Below, in pieces: positions 10,555 through 24,300 of a stretch of 64,000 nucleotides of DNA (position 1 is the first letter of the stretch; each line of letters opens with the position of its first letter). Made by a program: the position numbers and the translations under genes. Source of the DNA: Enoplolaimus lenunculus (lineage: Eukaryota; Nematoda; Enoplea; Enoplida; Thoracostomopsidae); contig JASANG010001467.1 of the NCBI GenBank assembly GCA_030248215.1, positions 186,001 through 250,000 of the forward strand, read 5' to 3'. The notes beneath the pieces were generated by a model that saw only the letters and a list, made by a program, of their open reading frames with translations, ran no database searches and was not told the origin of the DNA.

Positions 10555-13185
10555 GTAGGCATATCTGCTCAGTTTATGACAAGGCTATACTAGTATTTTA
10601 TTGGTTATCATCAAGCAATATATCACGACTATGTTAAATATTATTTAATAACTGTTAAAAGCAGTACTCGCAGCACGAAGTATCTTATAAAAATACTTAC
10701 TGCACATCCTCTTGTTCTGATTTCTGCGGGACAGCAAATACAGTGTTTTAAACTTTTGACCAATCTCTACAGTTTTAGGCTTTATTTTTCGACTTATCAG
10801 CAGGTTGAGGGTAAACTCGTTAGAAGTAAGCATAGGCTAAATGCTAACGTATTCTAAAACCAACATTGGTCAAAATAGAGACGAACGGTTTCAATTGTAC
10901 GAAAACAAACCATGATCGTTACCAAGTATGGCGGCTTTTTCGCTTTCAGATATCAATACTATGTTTATTTCACCGACAACTAATTGACCCTTTCCTCTCA
11001 ACTTTCCCAGCGTCGCTCTAAAAGGCAATATTTACTTTCCCATCCAAAATCAAATGACAACCAAATCGCCTCCTTCTCTCAAATTTTTCTCAGCTCTCGC
11101 CTATAAACCCCACTTTTTTTACTTTCTCATAAGATTCTAAAATCAAAACCAAATATACATTTTCACTCTCGCGACGTGTTGTCTATGATTCACACTCCCT
11201 TATTCTGGGAGCAAGTCAATTTCATATGATTTGTGACGGTATAATTTTGTTTCATTTTCATTGAATTCAGCCAGTTTTTCACGCGAGTTTCCACGTGACT
11301 ACTAAATTAGAACAAGCTAAAACGCTTAACAGCTCAACATACACTTCAAAACATGTAAAGCAAGATTTTGAATTTGGAGCTATCGTGTTAAGCTTGTTGA
11401 CGATAAACCGCTCTTTAGCTTTAGTGCCACAGGCGCGGATCAAAGAATTTTCAAAAAGGGGGCTCAATTGAGAAACGAGCAAAAAATGAAATACAAGTTT
11501 ATAGGAATTTTTTTGGGTTTTCAACAGAAGTATTTTAATAAAAGTTCAATAATAGAAAAGCTTGGCAAATGTTAACATTTGAATTTTTGGAATTTCTTGT
11601 AATTTTTTTGGTACAGTTGGTTTTCAAAAAGGGGCTCGAGCCCCCTGAACCCCGCCTGGATCCACCAATGTGCAATGTCTCAAATTCATCGAGAACTGGG
11701 ATGACAATAAGTTTAGTACAAACAATGCATACAGGAGCGCAGCTAGGATTTCAGTTCGGGAATGTATAACTTCAAACTGAGGTACGTACGAGTGAGTGCT
11801 GCGAGCAAGATAGATGTTTTCACCCTGGAAAGGAGGGTGTTAATTTGAAAATTTGCAAAAATTATTTGCTGTTATAACTCGATTTGTGTAGCCCGTCCGT
11901 CTAAATTAGAAATAACTCAAATTTTTGCTCTGAACCGGTAGGTCGGCCAAAGTTTTGTCGTAAGCCCCCATGGGGCGCTATAAAAATCCCTCGTGGGCCG
12001 GGAAAAGGTGACGCGACCGCAGGGCATACTATTATTTCTGCTTTGATCATTAAATTTTTTAGTGTCGAAACACTCATCTAGCAGCTAGAATGGAACCATC
12101 ATTGAGTATCAAAAATAACATACATCATACAGTGGTCAGCAATTATTATGTGTAAACGTGGTACAAAAACTGCACATAGGTTGATTCTGGAACTGCTGCC
12201 TCTTAACAGTGTCGCAATAAAGTTTCAAAATTTGTCGAAAAGTAAAATCAGAATTAATAACAATCTTGCAACTAGGGAAACTATTTAGTTTCGTCCCACA
12301 AGAAAAAACTTTCCTCCTATGTAGAAAATTTTTCATTAATTGGGTTCTCAGGGGGGTCCCGCCCTTGCAAACGCAGCAAATTTAGGAGGCCCTAATCAGG
12401 ATAGGGGTGTCGACCCCAAGCAATTTATTGGAACACTTGAAATTTCCAATGAGGCGTTATAGTATGCAAAGTGCTTAGTGTGGAAGGCTTAGCAATTCTT
12501 GAAACTGGGCAGCGTCCTAAATGAAAACTAAAACAAACATTTAAAGTTATCGCAAACTATTTCCATATTTATACATTACAAGTAGAATAATCCACAAAAT
12601 AAACCGTTTTTATACACAAAAATAACTCGAAAAATGTAATTGTATACAACACAGTCATGGAAAAATTGGAATCACATGAGCTCACAGCGAAATATATCAA
12701 TCAATTACAAAGGCAGCATTAGAATGTATGGTGTACCAAGAACGTTACTCAATCCCGTAGCCACATTTTCGATCGAACCAAAATATTCTGACCCCCACTG
12801 ACAGTCATCTGACTCCGCCTTCGGGACAACTTGGTACCTCAGCCAAAAACAAAACTATTGCAGCACAGGATGGATTTTATTCCCGCCCCTAATGTTTATC
12901 AGTAACAACAGCCTGCAAAACGGAATTGAATGATATCAGAATCGAAAACGAAATCGGAAATTGTTTTAAATCGTAATTCTGTTTGCACCATGCATGAAAT
13001 GACATATTTCAAATGCTTACATACTACCAGCTGGCAGAAACCAACATTTTGCCTGGCTTAACATGATTCTAATTTTTGGCTACATCTGCTAACTTTTTTA
13101 CACTTGATATGTTCTACCGTGCTACCTTATGCAACTTTATCGCCCCCGGTCCAACTGTTTCATCTCTGATAAACTACTGATGGCC

Positions 13186-13740
13186 GGGGTGCGACCGGAT
13201 ATTAATTTACCATTTACCGGATGCCGAATATTGATGTTTTTACCGGAACAAGAACCGGATACCGGATATCGGCTGGGTTTCTGAAATCGTACTTAAGTAT
13301 GACTCAGTACTTAAATGCGTGCTAAGTAATTACCTGGCCATTTTGTGGTTTTTAAAAGCATACTTAAGTTAAGTAAATACTTCAGTCGCATACTAAATTT
13401 GATATGTTACAAATTTACCGTACAGGCATACTAACCTTGGTCTAATTGAAATTGTAGACTCATGGTGTCTTCTTAATATAAAGCAAAAGTTGAACTTTCT
13501 TGTTATGGCAATGGCGTACATTTGTGGTTTATTTGTTTTTGCTTAAAATTCAAGCATTTACTTAAGTTGGCGACATTGAAATTATTTAACGCAAAAGTGC
13601 GTTTAAGCACTTCTAAAAGCAGTTTTATGATATTCGGTACCACAACTGTAAATATCCGGTATCCAGTAGGTCTAAACCGGATACCGGATATCAGTTTTTG
13701 CCGGATATTAATCTGGAACCGGATATCCCACAACACCCTG
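13186..13740 (+). repeat. MITE family F (CCGGATATC-rich), about 555 bp
   Basis: Left end GGGGTGCGACCGGATATTAA, right end AACCGGATATCCCACAACACCCTG, with several internal CCGGATACCGGATATC repeats next to both ends. A second, partial copy lies in CNNM intron 13 (about 22530-22886). Confidence 0.65.
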
Positions 13741-15475
13741 GGTGATTTTGATTTTTATAGCGGTATAGTTTAATGTTATGGTAAAAGATTTCAATACTAG
13801 GTAAAAATGACGAAAGTTTCATCGGTGCGTATGCAATCAGAATTTATTTATAAGCCATCAACACCAACATGCCCGTGTTTTGCCAAAGGGTAACCTAGAG
13901 GGATTAAGACTTTTCAATAAGTAATCTTCAAAGCATTACTAGGTATTCCAGTACAAAACTATAGCCAATTACTTGCTACGAAGTATAGTTATATACCAAA
14001 TTGCATTGCTTTAATTTTAACATGAATTACGACTAAGAATGACATAATAAATTACCCACACCAAAAACATGCAACAACAACAACATACAAAAACGAAAAA
14101 ATATCGGATAGTATACCGAAACCAAACCAAGTAAGACAGTACATATCCTAGACGAACATCGGTCGGAAATTCGTAGTTAAACCACACTAAAGGCAAACCT
14201 TAGCAAATCAATAGTGTTCCGTTCCGTTAAGTGATAGATTTTTTGTTTTAGTCTCATTCTGTGCATCACCCAATTCTAACCTCAAGCTTCTAACATCAAG
14301 CCTAAATACTAAACCATGGCGTTTGCATATTTTTCTATAGCTCTAATCTAATTTTAGTAGCCGGCTTGGCTATAAAACATCCAATCCCACGAATTCTACA
14401 AAACTTATCCTAGTCCGTATTTAATATAATTTCCACTCTACTAATACCCCAAATTCATAACTTAACTAAAGCATTGTCCCGCAATTTTTGTTTCTTTACC
14501 CCATTTCAGATGCAACATTTCACCAAAGCATCTCATACTACAACACCAAAGCGGTTATTATTAAATCAGACTGTGATACTATACTTACGCACTCTAGTTG
14601 TGTATTCATGATTAATTTTAGCAATTAGCTGCAGTAAAACTATCGCAACTGCAAACTGCAATCTGTGCGCGTACTTACAACGCAGAATAAAACGAAAACT
14701 ATTTGTTTACACAGTCAATATAACACCCGATGCATCATGCAACACACTGAAAATAAATACAATACGAGCTGCCCCAAACTGCTTTAACGTAGTAAATGCT
14801 ATTAACATTATTACAATATTCAGCAGACGCTAAACATTGTTAAACACTAAACAATACACGTTATTTTTTACATGGCCTGCTTATTGGTAATGCAAAATAA
14901 TTCTTGTAAAACCAATAGGATGGATGAAAAGTTTTTAAACCATATGCAGCGAAGCAAAATTACCCTGTTACTGAATAAGTGGTGGCAAGAAAGTATGGAA
15001 CTTTTCTCGTTAAATTCCATCAAAAATATACCTCATTCAGTTGATATAAAATTTTCGTGCTTGTTTACTTCCTCCAGGCATAACCCTCTCCCCGCGTAAC
15101 GACTGGATTAATGAAATAGTCTGACGCTTAGGCCTAGGCTTAACGTAAACCTGGAATTTGCAACATGTAAGATTCGGATTCGGCGAACTAGCAATGGAAC
15201 CGGATTCGTGCCAAATCGTGGAATAGGTGCAACCATGGGCCGAGGTTTATTTTTTTCTGAGCTGTAAAGGAATATAACTGTTAGCGCTTAACCAAGAACT
15301 AAAGAAAAGTAAAATGTTTTTGAGGCGACGTAATCCCGTAGCCAACCGACAACTTAAGACCATGGCGATATTCACGTCAGCAGAGGGAGAGGCTTACAAT
15401 AAAGCTTAAACTAGTACACCCATGATGCACGAATGTAGTTACGCATAACTTCAAAATCCAAACTTGACCATTCAC

Positions 15476-15824
15476 CAGGGTGTAAACGGATAGTTAAATA
15501 ACGGAAACGGAAACAGAAAACAGATATTGAAGTATAGGTTTTAGTTTTTGGTCAACACAATTGAGACGTGCAAATGTTCACCGGGCTTTCTAAAAATTTG
15601 AAGAAAAAATGGCGGCTGCGTCGAAATTTTTTAGATAATGGACGAATATCGTAATTTTGTTTCAGTTCGGACAATTGCAGCACATTTGTAATAAGAAATT
15701 GCGAAAAATTTACATAATTTATTACTAATTTTGAACGTAAACATAAAGGAAATTCTGGTATTTCTACAACTGAAACAAATACAGATTTTTACCGGAAACG
15801 GAACGGATATCTGGTTATACACTG
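15476..15824 (+). repeat. MITE family H, about 350 bp
   Basis: Begins CAGGGTGTAAACGGATAG, followed by AACGGAAACGGAAACAG, and ends GGATATCTGGTTATACACTG. Same order of blocks as the 53736-54088 copy, including GAGACGTGCAAATGTTCACCG in the middle (split here by base changes). Confidence 0.7.
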
Positions 15825-16220
15825 CAGTCACACGTACACGCTAGTGAACTGACAGTCCTTCCCTTCAAAAAATACAGCCAAAATCCAATTTCAGCTAAAA
15901 CGTTCAAACTAATACATATTTTAACATATATGTCGTACGTTAATCAATTTGGTCTTCAGGCCAATTACTAATTGGCCTGTTTCGCCTACGTTAAACTGCT
16001 TTTGAATGTATACACCAATCAGATTTAGTTATTTGAACAGGCGAAGTACCGTTGACGAATTAGCATTGGTATTACATTACTGTTATTTTGCTACATTTCA
16101 CAATCGCTATTTGGCCTAGGCCAATTGGTAATCAGCCTGAATAATTTTGGTAACTTTTCCAAACTGCAGAATTTCACATAAAGTGTACTTATATAACGCT
16201 TAGTTTGTGTCACAATTCTA

Positions 16221-16995
16221 AAACTAGAAAAAATGCTCAGCACTTGAGCAGCATGGAATATGCTTCATATTCCTATTAAAAGGATAGTAACTAGACCAGC
16301 ACATTCGTTCGATGTAACCTGGAAAAATATTAAGAAACAATGGCGTCCAAAATCATGTTGACTATTAATGCTTCTGAAACATATATATTGCGGATGTTGA
16401 AAGTTTTTGGCGTCTGAAGTATAGCGATTTTTGCTTTTGCCAGATTAGTCGATGCTGCCAGAATACGGTGAGAATTTTGAGCCTCTAGTCGTGACTATGC
16501 AGTGAAACAAATAACTCGGTAGACCTGTAAACTTGTTTGTTTGTCGCTAAGGTTAAAAGTCGGCTAAAGTCAAGAGTCGTTTTTAAAGCATCAATTGCCA
16601 GTCATTTTGTGACAACGCCTTGTTTGAGAAAGTATCTAAAACAAAATTGGTCATCAATACTCTAACTCACCAATTATGTCGCCATACAGTGTTCTTATGA
16701 AATTCAAATAACTATGTTAATAGAGAGCCAAAGGTGAGTTTAGTACGTTCTTGTAGAAAACTTCAATACACAGTTTAAGCAAAACATTTGTTTCTTACAA
16801 AAAGAAAATTACAGAAATTTTGCTATCCGCAATATGTTTCAGAAGAATTAATAGTCAACATGATTTTGGACGCCATTGTTTCTTAATATTTTTCCAGGTT
16901 ACATCGAACGAATGTGCTGGTCTAGTTACTATCCTTTTAATAGGAATATGAAGCATATTCCATGCTGCTCAAGTGCTGAGCATTTTTTCTAGTTT
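16221..16995. repeat. Foldback element with about 173-bp inverted arms
   Basis: Left arm 16221-16395 and right arm 16825-16995 are near-perfect reverse complements: AAACTAGAAAAAATGCTCAG at the left end and CTGAGCATTTTTTCTAGTTT at the right. The 430-bp loop carries no coding frame of note. Long terminal inverted repeats with a short, gene-free centre fit a non-autonomous DNA transposon. Confidence 0.85.
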
Positions 16996-17142
16996 CATGC
17001 GCTTTACCAAGCTGCTGATTAATCCATCAATCTGAACAATGAAAAATGAGAAGACTGATTAAACTAAATACAGAGTTTCAATAAATCGTTTGCATGACAG
17101 AAACTTTATTCTGACAACAAGCGCCTAACCAACGTATTTGTG

Positions 17143-17720
17143 TAAAACCAACCATTGGGCGAAACAACCACGGGGTGACATTGTTCGTTGGGTAAACCAA
17201 CCGTTGGGGTGAAGCCAACGATTGGGGTGAAACCAACCGTTGGGGAGAAACCAACCGTTAAACCAGCCGGTAGAGTGAAACCAAGCGTTGGGGTGAAACC
17301 AACCGTTTGGGTGAAACCAACCGTTGGGGTGAAACCAACCGTTTGGGTGAAACCAACCGTTGGGGTGAAACCAACCGTGCGGGTGAAACCAACCGAGCGG
17401 GTGAAACCAGCCGTTGAGGTGAAACCAACCGTTTGGGTGAAACCAACCGTTGGGGTGAAACCAACCGTTGGGGTGAAACCAACCGTTGGGGTGAAACCAA
17501 CCGTTGGGGTGAAACCAACCGTTGGGGTGAAACCAATCGTTGGGGTGAAACCAATCGTTGGGGTGAAACCAACCTTTGGGGTGAAACCAAGCGTTGGGGT
17601 GAAACCTACCGTTCGGTTAAAACCAACCGTTGGGGTGAAACCGACTGTTGGGGTGAAACCAACCGTTGGGGTGAAACCGACAGTTGGGGTGAAACCAACC
17701 GTTGGGATGAAACCAACCAC
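17143..17720 (+). repeat. 18-bp minisatellite (CCAACCGTTGGGGTGAAA), about 30 units
   Basis: Head-to-tail units of CCAACCGTTGGGGTGAAA with scattered substitutions, decaying at the left edge. Since 18 is a multiple of three, frames on both strands stay open for 100-200 codons (for example GVKPTV on the plus strand, TVGFTP on the minus). No start context, flanking coding sequence or splice sites suggest that any is used. Confidence 0.9.
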
Positions 17721-18171
17721 AAGCTCTATAAAGTGGTGAAAGTTATAACCGTAAAATTACATAGCTAACGGGAAAAAAGTGCTGAACCAAAATGGAAAAT
17801 TTCGTGCACTTTCTGTAACGAGTTTTTTGACCGTAACTACTGAAGGCCAAGCTCTTTTGGCAGATCCTTTGGCACAGATATTGCCGACGGACCAGTATAC
17901 CAGTGTACAAAATTTAAACGAAATAGGTCTGCTATTACTTAATTACCAACATGCAAACTAAACTGAAAATACGCACTTGAGAAGCGCGAACCATATATAT
18001 GAACACTATCGTGTTCATATGATAACTGTAAATTTGCAGGTGAACATTCTAAATATTTCTTCAAAAACTGCCTTTTTGGAACTACTTGTGCAGAAAACAA
18101 AGAACATTTGAAATATCAGATTCTGCTTGCCATTTTTTGCAAAAATTTCAGTCGTTCTTACGTACTAAACA

Positions 18172-18512
18172 CAGGGTGACACCGATTTCACAATTTGATC
18201 GAATCCGAATCCATTGCTAATTTGCCGAGTCCAAATATTGTATGTTGCAAATTTCAGGTATATCAATAATTTGTTACTGAATATCAACGCAATGCCAACA
18301 CTACAACTTTTAAACGTTAGTACATTTCGTGCCCGCCCTTAGTTTTGAGATCTGTGACCTGCAACAAAATTTTTTTATTAATATAACAAGTTATTTAAAG
18401 TTTTTGTTTAAAACTAAAAAACATATTGCCGAACATTGTTGGATTCGTCTTTTTCACAACCGAATCCGAATCTCAAATTTTTTGCCGAATCCGAACCTTT
18501 GTTGCCACCCTG
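18172..18512 (+). repeat. MITE family D (CCGAATCCGAA ends), about 340 bp
   Basis: Begins CAGGGTGACACCGATTTCAC and ends CCGAACCTTTGTTGCCACCCTG. GAATCCGAATCC occurs next to both ends in inverted arrangement. Confidence 0.65.
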
Positions 18513-19286
18513 ACTCCACAACCAGCCGGAAGAAACATACAAGAGGCGTGTAACCAGATGCGTGTCTGCTCATGTGAACCATATGCGTGAATGCTTACCT
18601 TAAACCAGATGCGTAAATGCTCACCTTAACAACTTCTATTACACACCGATCTCGTATGGCTAGCTTCACTATTCACAATTCAGTCACGGCTTCACTTTAA
18701 ACCCTAGTCAGTCACATGCGAGCACGAGATTAAATAGCCAAATCATTTCACAGCCGGCCCCTTTCATACTTCTCTCAGTCGAGAAACAAAGCATCGAGAA
18801 CGAGCGATAGAGAGAACGACAGAAAGGAGTTCTACAGATAAAATACAAGAGCGTAGCCAAGTAGGGGAGTTCTTCATTGACCAATCCCCAACGTGGAATT
18901 TCTGTACTGGGTTTTTAGATTCTTTGTCAGTTTGCAACGTAACAAACTCTGCTTACAAATTTCCATTGAACATAACTCCCCTTTTAAACATATTTACACC
19001 CATAAATACGTATGCACAACACTTAGCACCCGATAGATATACAGAGAGCTTGCTTTACATGACTGAGCAAGTGGCACCTGCTTTTTTGTACGTACTTCAG
19101 TTATGAACCAAAGCTACATATAGCGTAACGAAAAACCCAGCGTTTCACTTGAAACTACACTTTTCAAGTACATAATATATACCGTTCGTCGTAAAAGTGT
19201 TATATATCGGAAAAAATGTAATTATTGAGATAGTAACGAAATAAACTATTACTACTTATTGCAATATATTATATACATATACAAAC

Positions 19287-19289
<3 letters not shown>

Positions 19290-19343
<54 letters not shown>
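19290..19343. repeat. (TA)n microsatellite
   Basis: Unbroken TA dinucleotides up to the MITE at 19344; ATATATAT resumes right after it, so the MITE landed inside the tract. Confidence 0.9.
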
Positions 19344-19346
<3 letters not shown>

Positions 19347-19716
19347 GGTGCAACCGGAATTACAATTTACCGGAACCGGAATTTGAAAATTTTACCGGAA
19401 CCGGAAAGTGAAAAATGCATTTCACCAAAAATTTCATTTTAATCTTATTTTTTGCTCTATTATTTGCGAAATCACCTTAGTCGAACATAGGTATTTATTT
19501 TATTTGTTGTATTTTAGATTTTCGTTGTCGACTGAAGTGAAATCCACCATCAATGGCTTATATTCGGAGTACAAGTAGCTTTCAAAAGAGATTCTTAAAA
19601 ATTAGCAAAGTTAAGAAAACGGCCAAATTTTAACACCGGAATTTTTAAATCCGGTAAAAATTTACCGGAACCGGAAAGTGAAAAAATGCCAAAACTGGAA
19701 TTCCGGTTGCACCCTG
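19344..19716 (+). repeat. MITE family A (CAGGGTGCAACCGGAATT), 373 bp
   Basis: Terminal inverted repeat CAGGGTGCAACCGGAATT / AATTCCGGTTGCACCCTG, with inner ACCGGAACCGGAA repeats at both ends. Inserted in a TA tract, so the flanking target duplication (probably 8 bp of ATATATAT, as for hAT elements) cannot be sized. A shorter relative lies at 54335-54512. Confidence 0.85.
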
Positions 19717-21377
19717 ATATATATATCACATATATATAAGAACAAATGCTCTGATATATTATAAAAATGAGCTATTGCACACGTTATACCCACATTTACG
19801 GTTATAGCTTAGGCATAGCTAAGCTGTTCCTAAACCTAAACCTAAGCGTGTGGAGGGGAAGTGTACAACAGCACATAAACGTATATACGTATAATCACAT
19901 AAATTAGTTATACTATGCTAAACATATACTCTATATTATTATGCAATACGGTATATAATCATTCGTTATATAATATATTATTTACACTAGAGAAGTCTCA
20001 CCACGGACGAAACCAGCAAAAGATCTAAACAGTGTAAAACGGAAACAGATGATATCGGAAGTGGCATGGGAACAGCAAGATAATAAAGATTGGAATGGGA
20101 GCAGTCTCCGGTTAATTTTTCAGGACAACTGGGTTTTAATACATTTCAACTTTAAAGTACGCGTAACTTAATTATCTTGAAAAAACTAGCTTTTGGCACC
20201 TGTACACGTCCCACACACATAATCTAGCTTAATTTAGGACAAGGTTGACACAAAGCTAAGCCGTACCTTAAAATAAATTTTTAACATGGGAGAAAGTGTA
20301 CAAGAGCCCAGATTTCTGAAAACATTTCGAACGAGGCCGCGGCAGTAAAATAAGATATATGTATGTAATCAAAATATTCACACAAATAGCGTGCAATGTC
20401 TGATGCTAAGAGATATATAATATGCAGCACGGATGACAATGCAATTTATACAGAAAACCATATATATTTCGTTTTTTCACGCATATCATAAATACTCAAG
20501 AATCTAAGCGATCTTTTTAGCTGAACACAGTGAAAAATTAACCCCAGCTATTTGCTTTGTTACACTTTCTCCCAACACTCTTAGGCTTACACTTAGGTTT
20601 TGGAAAAGGCTTTCCAAAGCCAAACCTAAACCCTTGCTTAGCCTACGGCTTTATCCTTATATCTTATTGTGGGAGGATGTGTCCAATAACTCGGCATTTG
20701 TTATAGATCTCTAGCCTAAGTCTGTCTGCGTCATATTGTGACAGGGCTTAACAAAACAGATCCACGATTTACATTACGTATATACATATATAACATTAAC
20801 ATGGCAAACAAAACTACCCTGTTACACGCATGAAAATTCGTTATGTAACACCAGAACGGAAAGCGACAAAAATGATATGAAACTGTTATCACACGAGTTC
20901 GTTAATTATAGTCAAGAGTGAACTTACTAACCAAAATGCTGGCCGACATTGCACAACAGTTTATCTCCCTGTCGTAAAAATTTTCATCGAATCTTCCAAA
21001 CTGATGAAACCGCTAAATCCAACGCAAAAGATATCCTGATGACGTGTCAGTCTATCAAAACGCAGTCAATTTTGGCTTTAAAACCTAACGCAATTTCACA
21101 ATAGCTGATACAGACATACAAATTTGAATCAGCAATCTCAGTAAGTTGTGTGTAGCACTAACAATCAATATAGCGATTGTGCGCAAAAAAGCAAATTGCG
21201 ACAGCTACAAATCTGAAGCTAACCATCAGATCATCAGTTACACAACCCATTATTAAACAGGTAGACAGATGTTAATAACTTGATACAAGGCAAAAGTTTT
21301 CTCCCCAAATTACTGCTTACTAATGTAGGTGCTACAGACATTTGAGAATACAACATGGGTTCGCAGATAGACTACGA

Positions 21378-24300
21378 CTAAAGTGACGTATACTCACCGC
21401 CATTACCCTTACTAGTCCTATCGGTAACATCGCCGTTAAAAATCATTGCAATTCTTGCTTCAGCCGTGCCGGCAGCCGTTTTCGCCGCAAGCTTATTCGC
21501 GTTTCCACGTCCCACAGTGTTCTCGGCTGATAAATTCCCGACCACCCCTCTGACAGTATTTGGGTGCAGCTTTGATTTCCCATCGGTGGCCAAACTTTTC
21601 GACCCTGTCACTGCTTTCTTACCCTGCCTGCCTGTGCTCGCCCCCCCGGACGCTGCATATCCGTTCGAGTCTTTGCCCAGTTTCCCACCGCTGCTTGTAA
21701 CCGAATGGGTAGACAAATTAGACGCTGACGCCGATCCGCCACGATACGCCGGTGCACTTTTCGGTTTATCTTTGTCACGGCTCCCGCTTGCTGATTTCGC
21801 CGTCCCCTCCGCAGGGTCCCGCCCGCTTAACCGTTTGACAACATCACGCGTAAACGCTCTAAAACTTCCGGTCCGTGTCCCAGATTTCAGTGACGGTTCC
21901 AGATCTGGCGCCAGTCGGCCAATCATATATAGATTCGGTGTTGAAAGTTTCCGCAACTTCGACGCGACACCTCCTCCGGACCCGCCTGTTAAACCACCTT
22001 TACTGCCAGCCCAGCCAGCTCCTTTCCCGCCGCCCGCTAGCCGTGATATACCTGCACCTGATACTTTACCGGTTGCACTAGCGCTATTAGTTGTCGTTGT
22101 GGTAGTAGTAGTAGTAGTGGCCCGCATCGCAGCTATCATAGCGTTAATTGCGTCTTGCTCGGCACCTTTCGACCGGTGGATAAGCGATGCTCGGTAGGCT
22201 TCAAGATAATCGATAACCTTAACTTTTAAAAAGGTCAACTTTTCGTCAGCGACTCGAAGTGAAAAGTCGGGCGAAAACCGAATTCGCTTACATAACTGAT
22301 TAATGCTTTCTGATGACGTTACGTCAAGTAAGGGGCAGTCATTGCGGGCGGTATTGATTATCTGAAATGAACCAATTAAGCGCATCACAATCTTCGAAAA
22401 CAAACGGGTTACGTTTTTCGAAAATTCGAATTGCATTCCTTGTACTACCAACTGGAAATGTTCAGAAGGGGTTGATACATACTACAGGCATAAAGCAAGT
22501 TTTCACTTAAATATTTTTCGAAAGATGGTAAATTCTTTACCAGAACCGGAACCGGGTGTTAACCAAATAAAGCATCAAAATTGCACATTGTTGGTAGTAT
22601 TTGAGTCAAGCAAATGCATTTGTTAACTAATTTTAAATTTTTTAGCCTGAATTTTTCACTTTCCTTCAGTGTCAAAAACTTAAACTTGCTGACTTGCCGG
22701 GAAATGTATTCACAGCAAAATGTCTAGTATTTCCACGGCTAAAAAGTATTGTTATGTTATTCGGAACCACAACCGCACATATCCGGTATCCGGTCCGGCA
22801 GGTTTACACCGGACACCCAATTCGCATACGAATGGCGGTTTTTAAGGATATTAAACAGGAACCAAATATCCAGTCGATTCCTGCCCAGCCTTTCTAACTA
22901 TGCCAATGCAAACTGATTTGATACTATACAATATCGGCAATAACAATTCCGTATTATTGATCGGCTCACCTCAATGCCAAAATCTTTAAATGGACCTGCC
23001 GTAAATACATGATCTGCAGTTCCGATGATGGTTTCTGCGTGCCCTTCTAGTACCAAGACAAAATAATCAGCTTCAACACCCTTTTCGTAAATATACTGCA
23101 CGCGATCAACTTTTTCGCTAGGTGTAATCTGAAACCAGTGTCATCTAGCACTCAAGGAGCAGACGGCGCCGTACGTCATCAAAAGTGTAGTAGCGCTACC
23201 CTAAGTTGACCACGTGGTTTAAATCGTTCTTATAGAAACTCTTTCTAACGTTCAAATATTATGAACCGCAGTGTTCAAAAACCAAAGGTTTGCTGCTTAT
23301 CTGAAACTTCAAATATATCACCAGTTCCCAACTCTTTCTACCATTTCTTTTCCATGCGCGGTCGCCTATTATACATACCTCATTTACCTATACAATCTAT
23401 ATTTGTTTTGATAGGTACGAAACAACAATATTTTGGCTTAAAATTTACCGTCCAATTTACGCAGAAATTGAGCGATAAATCAAACTAAAAACAATAACCA
23501 AAAAACTGACCTCAATAACATGTTGTCGTATTAGTCTCTGCAATACTCGTTCTTCAATAGCTTGAAAAGCAGGAAATGTTGCAATCAAATGTTGGTAGCA
23601 AGCGACAGCTTGTTGCGGAGATATATGAACGTTTTCACCAATTTCTGGATATTCTCCTGAAATAAGATTCGGCAATGAAAAATATATTTCAATTTCCGGT
23701 TTCTGTTACTAATTTGGTAAAATACAGCGCATGTCGGAACCTGCTAATTACATAGTGAAAAATACTGGCACTACTCTCAAGCTGTTTACGGTTTAAGTAA
23801 AAAAATGAAACCAAATTATCGTTTACCCACTAACAACTTCAAATCACGAAGCTGGTTCGCCGAGCGTGGTATCTTTTTCCGGTTATCAGTTATCACATCA
23901 GTTTCGTCAACAATTTCTGACTGAATAATTTCTTCAATAATATCTTCAAGCGTCACCAATCCAACCACTTCGTAAACAGGGTCACCATCTTCGCGCTCTG
24001 TGATTCGTTCTGAAAACACGTTATATTTTGATTAACAATAAAACCACTCAATTACAAGCTAGCCAACAAAATAATGCGTCAGCATGAACAACTGAATGAT
24101 TTCAAACTTACGAAAAGTAGCCAACCTTTTTAACATTTTTGCTGTACTAAAACTTTATATTGGTAATTTAATAACATAATTACAAGTGGTAATTCTGAGT
24201 ATGCGCGGGACAATATTCAAAAAACGCCACGGACAATCAGACACGAAACAGCGCATTAACACAGCTTTCTTCAAAAACTTACCCACAAACGCTAAATGAG

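Larger units (their letters stand above)
3977..21377. other. 17-kb stretch with no recognised gene
   Basis: Between the 238-residue frame and the CNNM gene I find only repeats, each listed separately, and weak exon-like signals near 6525-6650, 8957-9018 and 9437-9500. I see nothing supportable in 5600-6620, 7210-7700, 7890-8950, 9600-10320, 10560-13180, 13745-15470, 15830-16220, 17725-18170, 18515-19285 and 19720-21370. The part 11600-12420 has GC-rich pieces (for example GGGGCTCGAGCCCCCTGAAC) that look like worn transposon ends. TTAGGC-like scraps also occur near 15120, 19820 and 20580. Confidence 0.5.

Noticed and set aside
13503-13773. Frames of 77 and 83 codons on opposite strands
   Set aside because: Both lie within MITE family F.
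16221-16995. CRISPR-like repeat array
   Set aside because: One inverted pair, not regularly spaced direct repeats, in a eukaryotic genome.
17188-17768. Long plus- and minus-strand frames (183, 204, 111, 110 codons)
   Set aside because: All are translations of the 18-bp minisatellite.
21466-22197. Plus-strand frame of 243 codons
   Set aside because: Antisense shadow of the last CNNM exon; GC-rich coding sequence leaves the opposite strand open.
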